NCBI GenBank assembly: GCA_036346395.1 | Contig: CM070602.1 | Span: 16,377,098 to 16,441,097, forward strand | Source of the DNA: Hsuehochloa calcarea | Taxonomy: Eukaryota; Streptophyta; Magnoliopsida; Poales; Poaceae | DNA: 64,000 nt | Reading direction: 5' to 3' | Shown: positions 24,112 through 35,587 of the stretch, piece by piece | Layout: every line of letters starts with the position of its first letter | Position numbering within the stretch: the stretch's first letter is position 1 | The notes under the pieces: model-generated | What the model saw: the letters and a program-made list of their open reading frames with translations, nothing else | Told to the model about the DNA's origin: nothing | Databases searched by the model: none | Made by a program: the position numbers and the translations under genes

Positions 24112-26279
24112 TTGTAGGATCGAATATGACAATCAAAGGGGGTGAATGAATGTAGTGCCTTCTTTTACAATTTACCAAGAAGAATCTGCTCCAGATTCAA
24201 CTGACAACTGAATACTATGTACTCGTACGAGTTGTTCTTCTCGTTGTAGTGGTCGAAACTGCTTTGATTAGTTCTGCTAGTCAATACTGTTGTCGGCAAC
24301 TAGAAGAACAACATAGTACGCAATCGAAGAAGATGAAGTCGACCTTGTCGAGAGAGTTACGACCACCTAGTTGAAATAGTACAACTATCATATCTCTTCC
24401 ACCCTCTGGCTCGAGAGATTCACGCACTGCAACGAACAAAAGTAGACTGAAGATGATGGACGAGAACAAGTCGAAGACTACTCAGAACAGGAACTAGTCG
24501 AAGACTGATCAACACGAGAGCTTGTCGAAGAAAGAAGAATAGATCAAAGACGATGAACTGGAATAAGTCGAACACAATGACCAGAAGCACAAACCCCCAG
24601 CGATGACTGAAATTCTTTGGAAACGACTTGGTCTACTATTTCTCAATCGTGTTATGTGTCTACAAAGTGCTCTCACGGCACCCCTCAAACCCTAACAAGA
24701 AAGCACCGAAAATCTCTTTCTACTGAAAGCCGTCATCGCCAAAATCCCCAAGAAACCTCCCCTGAGCGCGCTGCTCTTAATCTCTTCGGCCTTTATATGC
24801 TATGGGCTTAAACCGTGTCCTTATCAACACGGACACATAATCATATCTCTTCCATGAAACAAGGGAACCGGAACCCCTCAAACCATGGTAATATCTCTAA
24901 ACCTTTTAGTTATGAAACGCCTTTCATAACTCTTCACATGTTGAAGCCTCCAGGGCGGCACCTCCTGTAGCTTCGACCACTCATCATGCATTCACCTTTG
25001 ATCTCCATATTCCCCAGCATGAGCACGACCACCTCGTGACATCCACGACCACCTGGACCTTAGATTTACCCCTCCAAGTTCTGGTCTTCCTCGTCATCGA
25101 CCATGACCGTCTCCACGCTTAACCTGCACATGCAAAGATCAAAGAACGTTTTCCTGGCACAAGTTCTCTAACTTGACCAATATCATTTCACACACGCATC
25201 ACACTCACATGTATCAATAAACATGAATCAGATCATCCACGACCATAATTTTTAACTTTCAGAACACAAAACGAGACAACTCTGTAAAACCGATCGTACC
25301 GCTGTTTACACGCCGGTTATACCACTGGCCAACCAAACACGAGTGCTCAAGGTACTTGAAGAAAACAAGTATTGAAGTACTCGAAGCCTATGACCAGTTA
25401 CCAGAAGTGTACGACCACTCACCAGAGGCGTACGACCACTTACTATAAGCGTATGACCCTCGATCAGAAAGCTATGACCATTGATCTTAAAGCCTACAAC
25501 CACTTAGCACGAAGCCCATGACTACCGATCACAAAGCCTACGACTACTGACCACAAAGCCCACGACTATCGACCAGTTACTGTAGTTTCTGTAGCTTCGA
25601 CCATCGACCAGTCACTGTAGCTTTAACCATCGACCAGTTACTGTAGCTTAGACCATCGACCATGCAACTTCGATTGCCCTTTGTACTCGATACACACCTC
25701 GACCTACGACTAAGTACATTACTCGGAGCTCTACCACTCGGTACTCGGATCTACAGCACTCGAAAAACTAACACTCAATACTCGAAACTACAGTACTCGT
25801 AGATACAATACTCGGACCTATAGTACTCTGAACTGTATTACTCTGTACTTGAAGCTACAGTACTCGTAGCTACAGTACTCTAAGTCCAGTCGAAAAGGAT
25901 CATCGAGTATCACTGATTAGACCACCCGATACAAGATATGATCCGACCATTCACACTGAAAAGCCAACAATTGAAACTTTCACAACCACAAATGTCAATA
26001 TAACTCAAATGTCAATAATTCATCATCACAAAGTCTACGACCAATCCACATGGTCTTTTACGACCAGTCCACCTGGTCTAACAACTATCACTCTTCTTGT
26101 TCTCCCCATCTCGACTGTTACCCCCAATGATAGGAGAGAACTCCTCCAAAAACTGACCAAGAGTACCTCTACTCATGTAGTACGGCTCAAACTCTCAGAA
26201 TGTTACATCCATGCTCACGAACAGCCTTCGCTCGATTGGGTTCCAGCATCTATAGCCCTTTTAACTTGATGAATAGCAT
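24112..26279. mobile_element. Unclassified insertion inside copia element B
   Basis: This block separates the RT half (left) from the integrase half (right) of element B, so it is an insertion. It starts TGTAGGATCG, has many GTCGAAG and CGACCA motifs, a minisatellite, and no recognisable protein. The motif richness resembles the 3' repeat-rich part of the Tat-like gypsy element at 62 kb, so it may derive from such an element. Exact ends are uncertain by tens of bases. Confidence 0.5.
25370..25890. repeat. Degenerate minisatellites
   Basis: The left part repeats an approximately 24-bp CGACCACT(N)ACC(A)AAGC unit. The middle repeats GACCATCGACCAGTTACTGTAG. The right repeats a TACTCG(A/T)AGCTACAG unit. 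Units are diverged. Confidence 0.7.
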
Positions 26280-27628
26280 ATAAAGATGCACTTCAATGGC
26301 TACAGATCCAGCTTGCCAACCGCTGGTCGGTGATCCCGTACAAACCACACTCAACCAAACACCTTGGGAGGCACCTTGAACTCCCGCTGACCCAAAAGAA
26401 GTTCAGCTGGACACTTCATCCAAAGTATTTGAGGTGACATGAAATTGGGGAGATACATTGTCGTCGTCACTGCTTCGCTCCATAATCCCTTTGATACATT
26501 CATTTAAAATATGAGTGAACGTGCTACCTCCAACAAATGTCGATTCTTCATTTTAGCTAGTCCATTCTGAGGTAGGGTTCCTGGACAAGTAGTTTGATGA
26601 AGTATCCTCAGAGAGATACTCTACAACCTCCTTGTTAACATACTCAGTTCCATTCTCTGTTTGAAGAATCCAATTTTTTTTTGCATCAAATTGAGTAGCG
26701 GCCATCCTATGAAAGTCCTAAAACACCAAAGAACCTTGCTCTTGTGCTTCATCATATAAATCCAACTCATACGAGTCCAGCAATTAATAAATGTGACAAA
26801 CCACTTAAAAACACTCATAGAAGTAACTGAGCATGGACTCCAAACATCATAATGTATTAATATAAAAGGCTCATAACTCTGAAGACCAATGCTACTATAT
26901 GCAAACCGTGTATGCTTTCCAAACTCACAAGTATCGCAAACAAGTTTACTCTTGTCTACCTTTTTGAACAAATGAGGGTATAAATGACTCAAACTCTCAA
27001 ATGACAGATGTCCCAAGCAACAATGATGTAACAAAAGTTCTCCCTCAACTCCTCCTGCAGCCACAGCCAATGCCGCATCAACCTAATCAATGCACCACAA
27101 CTCGTTATGCCTTATTCCAGTCCTAATCCTCTTCCCAGTTCTCTCCTCTTAGAACAAACACGAATCCTCATCAAAATGTGACAGTGCATCCGAATTGGTC
27201 AATGATAGAACTAAATAAAAGAAGGTTGATTGGAAAGGAGAGAACATGCAAAATGAAAGATAAAGCAATGGATAGTGTGCACTCTACATATTCTACAACC
27301 AGAATAAGTTGGGAGGTTCCATTAGCTATTTGGACAGTTTCAGAATGAGTATATAGAGTATAAGTTACAAATGCACTAAGTGAACCTATGACATGCTTGG
27401 ATGCCCCTGAATTTATGATCCAATCAATATGAGAGAGCTTATATATGGATGCAAGCGCATGTGCCTAAGTACCTTCGCCCACGTGGGCATAGTTGGCAAA
27501 GTTACCAAAGAAGGTGGTAGTTGTTGCATTGGAATCATGATAAGTCTCCAATGCCTTTCCCTGTTGCCACTTCTTCCACTGTATAGCTTGCTCACCTGTG
27601 AAAGTAACAGACATGTTCCCTGTTAGGG
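26280..27628 (-). pseudogene. Copia element B, integrase and gag/protease part
   Basis: Minus frame 27070-26621 gives the GAG-pre-integrase zinc region (HHCCLGHLSFESL, CDTCEFGKHTR) and the start of the integrase core (YDVWSPC, FVTFINCWTRMSWIY). Upstream near 27405-27425 is a protease-like NSGASKH motif. The NGIAERKNRHL-like region follows toward 26500. Stops break it. It is the 5' half of the element at 22.0-24.1 kb. Confidence 0.8.
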
Positions 27629-28560
27629 AGTCAGACCCCAAATTTGTGATTTGAAATCTACTATGTCAATCTATGCTATTCCCTGGATCATTAGATAGTA
27701 CACACAGTTACATTATTGGTTCAAATACATATCATGAAAATGTAGAGTTATTGCATAATATTAAACAAAGCGTAAATATACATTACGGCTTTTGGCTTGC
27801 AGAATGATCGAACATGCCAAATACTTTTAGAGAACAACAGCGGAAGAAGAATCAAAGTATAACTTGTGGAACCCTCACGATATGCCCACCGACAATCGAC
27901 TGTGGGTTTGCGACCTAGTTCTTGGCCTTCTTGATCTTCAGTCTTGATCAATACTCATAATTGTCCCTATAGTCTTCCTTTGTGCATACTGACTAAAAGA
28001 ATGTAAATAGTCAGTATGAGAACGTAACCGCACCCACGAGCCAACACACAATGTAATTTATTATAGATGCAAGGCTAGTCAAGGGAAGTTCAGAGTTCTT
28101 TTATTTGCACAAAGTTAGGTTTGAATTAGATTAAGTTGTAGAACATCCTGAGACTTAGCATTTTCAACAACATATTTTATAAACTAAGTTTTCTTTGTAA
28201 GTTACTAGTGGAGATCCCATCTCCTATACTATTGAGTGGCTCCGTCCACCCAATACTCAGGCTATCCCGTATTTACCACTGGTCCCCGGTCAGGCATTTC
28301 TCAAATCCCTGGGGTTCCACCCCATCTTTCCATTCGACACCCACACACAAATGGTTTTATAAAAATAAAAACTATTTCAAGCGAGTTTGTGGTACCGCTA
28401 TTGATCGTGAGCACGACTCTCTAGATAGTTTTTTACTCTGTAGAGTTCGTACACTTTACCCACAAGAGATATTCAACTTATAATGTCTCATACACATTTC
28501 CGATAGTGTGTGACTAAGTTGATTATCTCAAGGCCTTTACAATGCCCTCCCCAACGCAAC
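27629..28560. other. Probable retroelement-derived non-coding DNA
   Basis: Abuts element B at TGTTAGGGAGTCAGACC, which looks like an LTR edge. No coding domain is visible. The other edge was not found. Confidence 0.35.
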
Positions 28561-28700
28561 CTCCACAGTGGTCAAAAATGTGTAGTCGAAACATAGTGAT
28601 CGAAAATGAGTGGTTGAAACTGTGTGGTCAAAACACAGTGGTCGAAAATGAGTTATCGAAACTGTGTTGTCAAAACATAGTGGTCAAAAATTAGTGATAG
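28561..28700. repeat. Minisatellite, about 21-bp half-units
   Basis: Alternating GTGGTC(G/A)AAAA(T)GAGT and (T)ATCGAAACTGTGTGGTC units, about six to seven copies, with the CGAAA core repeating. Confidence 0.75.
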
Positions 28701-29340
28701 ACAGCAGAGGAGCTGCCAAAGATGGCCCGGGCAGGCCTCACCGCCGGCGGGGGTGGGGGGGTGGGTGGGAGACGACGGCAGTCATGAGTAGGCAAAATGG
28801 AACCAGAACGAGGAGGCGGTTCAATGGACGGTGGTGGCGTGGTCTGAGATGGTCGAGAGCGACGTGCTGTCTGCCGGTGGCGGCCGGCCATGGAGGGGAA
28901 GCGGTGTGGCAGCACCGGAGTGGGAGGGGGAGGGAAGTAGCAAGCGTAGGAGCTCAAGGGCTTTAAGAGAAACTGATTGGAGCTGTTGGTGGAAGCCGAG
29001 GAGGTCAGAGGCAAGCTGGCACCATGGGCCATCGGCGGCATAGAGAGATTGCCGTGGATGCGCCGACCTGGTGGTGGAGTGCTTCAATTGGCAGTTGAGG
29101 GAGGTCGAGGGAGGTGCACGATTGCTCCACGTGCGGGGAATTGAGCTGGGGATCGCCAGTGATGGATTATCGGCCATGGTGGTGACTTCGATTGGCTTTG
29201 AGGGTGACGATGGAGCAACGACATCCCTGTGGAGGTAAGCCAAACTCAACATGGGGGAAAAGTTGAGAGGGCAATGAAGAAACAAAAGAGGAGCAGCTGC
29301 TCCCAAAACCAATCGTGTGTCTCTTTTCCTTTTGGTTTCA
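28701..29340. other. GC-rich block, no recognised gene
   Basis: ORFs occur on both strands (for example minus 29312-28821) but have low-complexity Ser/Pro/Arg composition and no domain. It sits between two minisatellites, so I regard it as repeat-derived. Confidence 0.4.
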
Positions 29341-29372
29341 TGTACTGTTCATCGTTTCGAGTACCAGGTTGG

Positions 29373-29770
29373 AAGGGGTTTTAACTATCGGGTCGGAAGG
29401 GGTTTCGACTATCTGGTCGGAAGGGTTCGACTATCTGGTCGGAAGGGTTCGACTATCTGGTCGGGAGGGGTTTCGACTGTATTCCAGGCAGAAGGAGGTT
29501 CGACTACCTGGAGGTTCGACTATATTCCCAGCGTGAAGAGATTCGAATACCTAGAGGTTCGATTATCTAGTCGGAAGAGGGTTTGGCTACATGTAGTTAC
29601 TGGAGGTTCGACTACATGTGAAGACTTCACGATCATGTGGTCGGTAGGAGGTTTGACTAAGTGTAGTCGATGGAGGTTCGACTACACCTGAAGATTACCC
29701 GATCACGTGGGCCGAAAGAGGTTCGACTACGTGTAGTCGATGGAGGTTCAATTACACGTGAATACCACAT
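29373..29770. repeat. GGTTCGACTA minisatellite, two orders of repeat
   Basis: The left part holds about five copies of a 22-bp GGTTCGACTATCTGGTCGGAAG unit. The right part (29570-29770) has an approximately 75-bp unit built on TGTAGTCGATGGAGGTTCGA and ending GTGAAGA or GTGAATA. The shared TTCGACTA core suggests the long unit grew from the short one. Confidence 0.85.
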
Positions 29771-30460
29771 CTACAACGCAGTCGTTGATCTGGCAATACT
29801 TACACATAACAAAGAGGAGCATGAGCATCCAGCGACTACTAGAAACTCACCAGTATGATGCGGAGGGGACGAGCTAGCCAGAGATGGTTTGGCGACGGTG
29901 GACAGCGACGACGAGGGAAGCAGCCAACGGCGGTGATGGCTGGAGTGAAGGATTCTTCGGTTTTGGCTCATATGGCCGGAGGGGAGGAAGAACGAAGTGG
30001 CGGCGATTCCTGTTAACAAAATCCCGAATTAGTTTAGGGGTTTTACTGATGGTAGGCTGGAATGCAATGTGACATTGGTAGAGGAGCATGGGGGTCTCTG
30101 GGTTCCCGACGACGATGGGGCGATGCCACGGCTGAAACACAGAGCTCGATCTTATCGTGAGCTTGGGCTCAAATGAAGAAGAGAGGAGGTGGTAGGAGGT
30201 TTGGTGTGGCGAGCAAAGGCTGTGAGGGAGCTCAGGGTTGCTACTTATAGCTGCTTGGGCGGAGGTCGCCCAAGAGCCCGCGAGGCAGATTCCACGTGGC
30301 TCAATACAGAGGAGTGGTTGATGATTTTGACAAGGTCATCAGCATAGTGCCGATGGTGTGACGTGTTGAGCGATGGCGAGTGATGGCCGAGGTGACAGGA
30401 TGGGGCGCGTGGTGATCGAGTCCGGCCGGCAGGGTGTCAGGTTTCGAACGAGTTATTCAT
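29771..30460 (-). other. GC-rich promoter-like block
   Basis: On the minus strand a TATA-like TATAAGTAG lies near 30240-30250, followed by a pyrimidine-rich leader and a possible splice acceptor (TTGTTAACAG near 30010). It resembles an LTR U3/R or a host leader. No protein domain was recognised. Confidence 0.3.
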
Positions 30461-32390
30461 ATTAAACTGTTACCATTGATACTCATCATTTTGATCATTT
30501 CCAAAAGTTATTGTCCAAATTTTAAAAATAAGAAAAAATATTAAAGTTGGGGCATCCAACATGCATGCCCTAAGCTAGCTAATCATTGCTCTGAAGTTCA
30601 GATCAACCTTTTCTTCGTTTGCATAAACCATGAATCGTTTGATGCCACAAATTAAACTGGATCGAGTCTTCTTCAGGTGTTACAGGAAAATTTACCATGC
30701 ATACTTAATGGAACTACTACTAGCATCACTATTCCAAAGAACAAAAGAAGACAAAACTAGCAATCAAAAGCACCAATCCTAGGTACATGTCCAAAGGGAA
30801 CAATCACACACCAAATTACATGAACTAATAATTACATGTTGTTATAAAACAATGAAAAAACACAAATATCTGGGGGTTAGCAGCCTGGCCTACTAATGAA
30901 AAACTGATGTTACAACGTAAACAATGGGGTAGTGAAGGTTTGTGCTGATAGAACAGTCTGTAATGGAACAATCACACACCAAATTAAGTTTAATGAGAAA
31001 AGTTACCCAGTGAAACTGGAATAGGGTGTATTAAAGTGTGATAATATAAAATATTGTGGTAGGTCTATGCTATTGCTACACTACACTATAACTTCATACA
31101 GACGCCAAAACAGAATGGACTTTTTAAAATATAAAATATGCTAGGCTTGTTTACCCCAAATCTGACGAGAAAAAAATAGTTAAACCAATTGAACTTAACT
31201 GAAGTAGTGAAGTGAGAAAAATAGAACAAATAATAAGTTGTTCTAACTATATTTACATGTATTCTATAGATGGAAAATATTATTGTCCAATATTCAAAGT
31301 TGAGTTTCTATAGGAAAATAGCAAAGTTAAATTCAGAGAATTTAAAAGCCTTAGATTGAATTCAACAAAAAAAAAGTAGACATATGTCCAAAAAAGCATG
31401 ATAGGTCAAGAATCCCCAAGTTGTCTTTGGATCAAAAGTAAAAGAAAGTGACCGAGGAAAATTCTTTAACCATGTTAGATGATAGATCCATGCATATTTC
31501 ACTCTGTAGCATACTCATATTTAGTTATCACATCATTACTATGCCAAAGTTGAAAACCTGTTTCTTGACTATTTAATTTTAAGGAACTATCCATTTTTAA
31601 TGAATTTTTAGCGATCTAAGGTGGCGGTTTTGCAATTAAGGGACTGTCTTGGTTGCCCTATTCACATCAACTCCTTGTTTGAACACCGTGTGTGTTGTGA
31701 CAGCGTGTGCTAATACAGGTTATATGCTTTGCACAATGCTTATTTGAATTGTTGTACTCTTTTTTATTTTTCTTTTGGCTTGTTCATTATTATTTTTGTG
31801 TTTGGCTGGTCTACTTGTTAAAGCATAATAATAGATGAAACATGTGATTACTGGATTCTTCTGTAATGATATTTTTATATATTGTTTGTCTTGAATCCAT
31901 GCAAGCTATGATATGGCTTGTAATAAGTAAAATTAGACAATTATGGTTGTCACCAACAAAGCTCATGGTGTAAAGATGCATTATATACGTGATGTGCAAG
32001 ATAATGAACATTGATCAAATCAAATGGTGAAAAAATACCTTGGTTTGAAAATGCAATGATACATATTTGTTATCCTATATACTATATTGTTGAAAAGGTT
32101 GCTTGATGACAATAGGATGTAGCAATTTCTTCTTTGGACCTCAAGTTGGTAGCGCACAAGAGCTCGAAGGTTAAAACTACGTAAATAATGTATGCACATC
32201 TTTCATAATTTAATCAATCATTTCCCCGTGCTCCTAGTGCAGGCAAGTGCTAAAATCTAGCGTTGGTGTCGAAGTTAGTACCCGCCGATCCTAGAAGCCC
32301 CTCCATCATTTCCCCATGTTCCTTCCTGGCTCGAGTAGGGTCGCAGCGAGCGTGTGCTGGCCGCGACCGCACGTGATATGCGTGTGGCTG
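30461..32390. other. AT-rich intergenic DNA
   Basis: No coding signal. GGAACAATCACACACCAAAT occurs twice (about 30807 and 30965), a short dispersed repeat. Nothing else stands out. Confidence 0.55.
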
Positions 32391-32398
32391 GATGGGCC

Positions 32399-32780
32399 TA
32401 GGGGTGTCAATCGGATATGAATTATCTGTTTTATTCGACTACCGTATTTGATAGAATATAAATATGGTTAAGATTTTTCCATCTGATTAACAATTTCTCC
32501 GCTATTCATATTCGTATTCGCATAAAAAATAGATAAACTAGAATGATTAAGTGTGCGATGTACGATGATAGAGTATCATAAATATCTTGTCATTATGTAA
32601 GTTATGAGGATATCCGAATCGGATTGAATTGAGTAGGTATTCGATTCGTATTTGTTACAACATTAGATTTGTATTTGTATTCGACAATATTCGAATTTGT
32701 ATTTGATTTCATTTAGAAAATACGAATATGAATATGGGAAGACCACTATTTGATTTGTATTCGATCTATTGACACCCCTA
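32399..32780. mobile_element. hAT-type MITE, 382 bp
   Basis: Terminal inverted repeats TAGGGGTGTCAAT and ATTGACACCCCTA are exact for at least 11 bp. Flanks GATGGGCC and GTTGGGCC match at 7 of 8 positions, consistent with the 8-bp target duplication of hAT elements. The interior is AT-rich (TATTCG-type repeats) and non-coding. Confidence 0.85.
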
Positions 32781-32859
32781 GTTGGGCCCGATCATGGCCG
32801 CGTGTGGTGAAGCTCTGCAGACACCACGTCAGTGGCTATGGCGGCAAGAGTAATGTCAT

Positions 32860-32975
32860 AGTGGGCGCGTGGCTGGCTGGCCCTGGTCGCTCCGCGTGTG
32901 GGTGGGCGTGTGGCTGGCTGGGCCTGGTCGCGTCCGGTGTGGGTGTATGCGTGGCTGACTGGGCCCCATCGCGAT
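32860..32975. repeat. About 50-bp tandem repeat (GTGGCTGGCTGG...)
   Basis: Two to three diverged copies of a unit with GCGTGGCTGGCTGG, CCTGGTCGC and GTGTGGGTG. Confidence 0.65.
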
Positions 32976-33099
32976 CACGCATGGGTGAGTAGCTAAGCGG
33001 GCTGGGCATCGATGGTTGCAACAGCTCGAGTGGTGTTGTGGTGGGTGAATGGTAGTCCAGGCCTGGCCGCGGGCTTGTGTTGTGGTCCCTTTGGTGCTG

Positions 33100-33700
33100 C
33101 GTGTTAGGATGAAGTTGGAGCTATCGCATGGCGGGTGTGTGATGGACGACGAAGGCAAGCGATAGGCGTTGCGGTGGGGTGTTGGGGCCCTTAGGCGGCG
33201 GTGGTTTCGATGGTTCGGTGGTCTTGGGCAATCGTGGCTCAGCTGAGGCATCGCTTCAGGTATTGCTTTCAACGCTTCGGTGATACATGTCGCGGCGAAG
33301 TTGGAGCTGCCATGTCGCGGTTGTGCGACTGGCGACGACAATGACACGTGACGAGCATCATGGCGGGGCATCGCAGGTGTGCAAGTGGCGGTGGCTTCGG
33401 TTGTCTTGGGCGAGCTCGGGCCCAAGCACAGGGTTGGGCGTTGTCGTTAGCTCAGTAGAGGAATCACTTCAGGCGTTGCTTTGAATGCTTTGGCGATGCT
33501 TCTCGCGGCGAAGTTAGAGCTGCCACGTCGTTGGTGTGCGACGGGCAGCAACAACACACAACGAGCATCGTGGCGGGGCGTGCAAGTGGCGACGGCTGGG
33601 GTCGAGCTTGGGCCCGGTGCGGTTAGCGTGTCTTGTGGTGTATCTCATGCATCGACATTGCAGGTCATGGTAGAGTCGGAGCTATTGCGTCGACGGGTGT
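33100..33700. repeat. GC-rich degenerate direct repeats, about 205 bp
   Basis: The clearest pair is 33258-33422 against 33465-33613. Each has CTTCAGG, a CGGCGAAGTT(G/A)GAGCTGCCA core, GTGCGAC, then GAGCATC(G/A)TGGCGGGGC and ends GGGCCC. Shorter fragments of the same core lie near 33113 and 33668. No gene is supported although ORFs exist. Confidence 0.7.
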
Positions 33701-33879
33701 GACATGTTGCGACATTGACTCGTGACATGATGCATCAGTGGGTGTCGCGCGTCAGGCGGCATATGGTGGTGCTGGTGCGGTGGTGGGTCGCCGGTAGTAT
33801 GAGTGGAGGAGTCGCCCCCTCTCCCTTTTCTAGAGTTGATCATTTTGTCACTCCACAAGGTGATTGCCTTCTGGATGCA

Positions 33880-34028
33880 GTAGGTGCTTGGTAGTTCTTG
33901 TTTGAGACTCCTTGCCCGGTGTTGGCATCCCCCTCTCTTGGGGCAACCGGTGTTGGTGTCTCCCCTTAGGGGGCTTGTATATTTCTTTTCCACTTGAAAT
34001 AAATGGCACAGCTTATGCCATTAATTAA
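33880..34028 (+). mobile_element. Possible LINE-type 3' tail
   Basis: GGCTTGTATATTTCTTTTCC, then an AATAAA-like stretch and a short A run (34019-34026), abuts the middle of the hAT intron. That layout fits a non-LTR element's 3' end inserted by target-primed reverse transcription. No reverse transcriptase is present; weak call. Confidence 0.3.
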
Positions 34029-35083
34029 AAAAAACAACTTAAACTTGAAAATTTTATGTTTGTGTTGTATGTGTTGCCCTTTATTGTTTGTTTGTGTTTA
34101 CAGGTTTGTCCTTCAATGTTGCAAGGAACCCATATTATCAGAGTTCATTCTTTATTGCCACGATGATCGACATTCCTGGTTATGTTCCTCCTAGCTACAA
34201 CACACCGAGGACAACTCTTTTGCAACAGGAGCGGGTACACATTGAAGCCGTGCTAGAGACCATCAAAAGTACATGGAGGAAGGCAGGTGTGACGATTGTT
34301 TCTGATGGGTGGTCAGATGCCAGTTATCAACATTCTAGCCGTCACTGAAAGTGTGCCGATTTTTTGGAAGCAATTAACAATGAAGATGAGGCGAAGATAG
34401 AGGAGTACATCGCAGAGGAGCTCAATGCTGTGACTGAAGACGTTGGACCAGATTATGTTGTCCGAGTGGTCACATATAATGATCCTGTTTGCAGATCTGC
34501 AGGGGTCTGATTGAACAAAAGTACAATCACATCCAGTGGACGCCAAGTGTTGCTCACACTTTAAGTCTTGACTTGAAGAATATATTTTGCTGCTAAGAAT
34601 ACCGAAAATGGTGTCCTCAAAGATTGCCATTGTATTTCAGAAGTTGTAGAGGACGCATGTATGATCAAGAATTTCATAATGAATCATACCATGATATCAT
34701 CAGTGCTTGATGAGTTTAGTAAGCTGAAGATGCTTGCTATTGCTGACACAAGATTTGCTTCGACTGTTGTCATGGTAAAGAGGTTTCGGGTGATCAAGGA
34801 ATCTCTTATAAGGATGGTCATCAGTGACAAGTGGTCTGATTACAAGAATGGTAATATGGGGCAAGCACAGCTTGTGAAAAAAAAACGTATTGATGACTTG
34901 TGGTGGGATCAAATTGACTGCATTCTTGCTTTCACCGGGCCTATATATTTGATGATAAGCACAGCTGACACTGAAGTCCTGCCTTCATTTGATATATGAA
35001 ATGTGGAATAATATGATTGAGAAAGTAAAGGCTGCCATTTATAGGCATGAAGGAAAGGGGCCTAAACTCCACTCCACTGTTTA
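34028..35083 (+). pseudogene. hAT-derived BED/DUF659 pseudogene, copy 2
   Basis: Homologous to the copy at 13.1-14.6 kb. It starts inside the same intron (its acceptor ends at 34103), then FNVARNPYYQSSF, YVPPSYN, TIKSTWRKAGVTIVSDGWSD, IEQKYNHIQWTPSVAHT and FSKLKMLAIADTRFAS. It keeps more 3' sequence than copy 1 (to about VKAAIYRHEGKG near 35083). Single-base indels break the frame repeatedly. Retained intron sequence shows copying by DNA, not RNA. The 5' half is missing. Confidence 0.82.
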
Positions 35084-35159
35084 GCGCACGCACTAAATCC
35101 GAAGTGAATCCAAGTTAGTACTTACTAAGTGATTTTCATTTTTTTTCAAGCCATGGCTT

Positions 35160-35587
35160 TGTTAGAAAAATAGGGACAAAAGCGAGACACGAATTTTTTC
35201 GTAAAAAACTCTTGCGGAAAAAAACTATGAGCGCCAACCGGCGATGATCACTATATGAGAAGTGTTTACAAATCGTACGAGATTACAATGAGGCGTCTAT
35301 CCTCCGCGTGTGGCTTACAAGAGGTATATATAGGGGTAAGGACTTAGAGTCCAAGTAGAAAACGTATCCGCTAATATGAAAACTAATCCGTACTCTTCCA
35401 TATTAGACAATTCGGATCACAATATCAACAATCTCTACTTTGAGATGAATTTCCTCTTATAGCATAATGAAGAATCATCAATTACCAAAAATCTCCACAA
35501 TAAGATAAAAATCACCATACGCCAACTAGTTTCTAGGACTAAGCTGTAATACCAACTAAGCTTGAGCAAAGCTCAAACTTACTAACA
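35160..35587 (-). repeat. 3' LTR of copia element C
   Basis: 428 bp, TGTTAGAAAA at one end and ACTAACA at the other on the + strand, so TG...CA in both directions. Related LTRs of the same family are at 40190-40603 (inverted) and 53755-54173. Confidence 0.85.

Noticed and set aside
25370..25890. Possible CRISPR-like spaced repeats
   Set aside because: Units are diverged, there are no unique equal-length spacers, and the context is plant nuclear DNA.
32856..33425. 189-aa minus-strand ORF
   Set aside because: It is low-complexity Thr/Pro/His translation of a degenerate repeat block without a recognisable domain.
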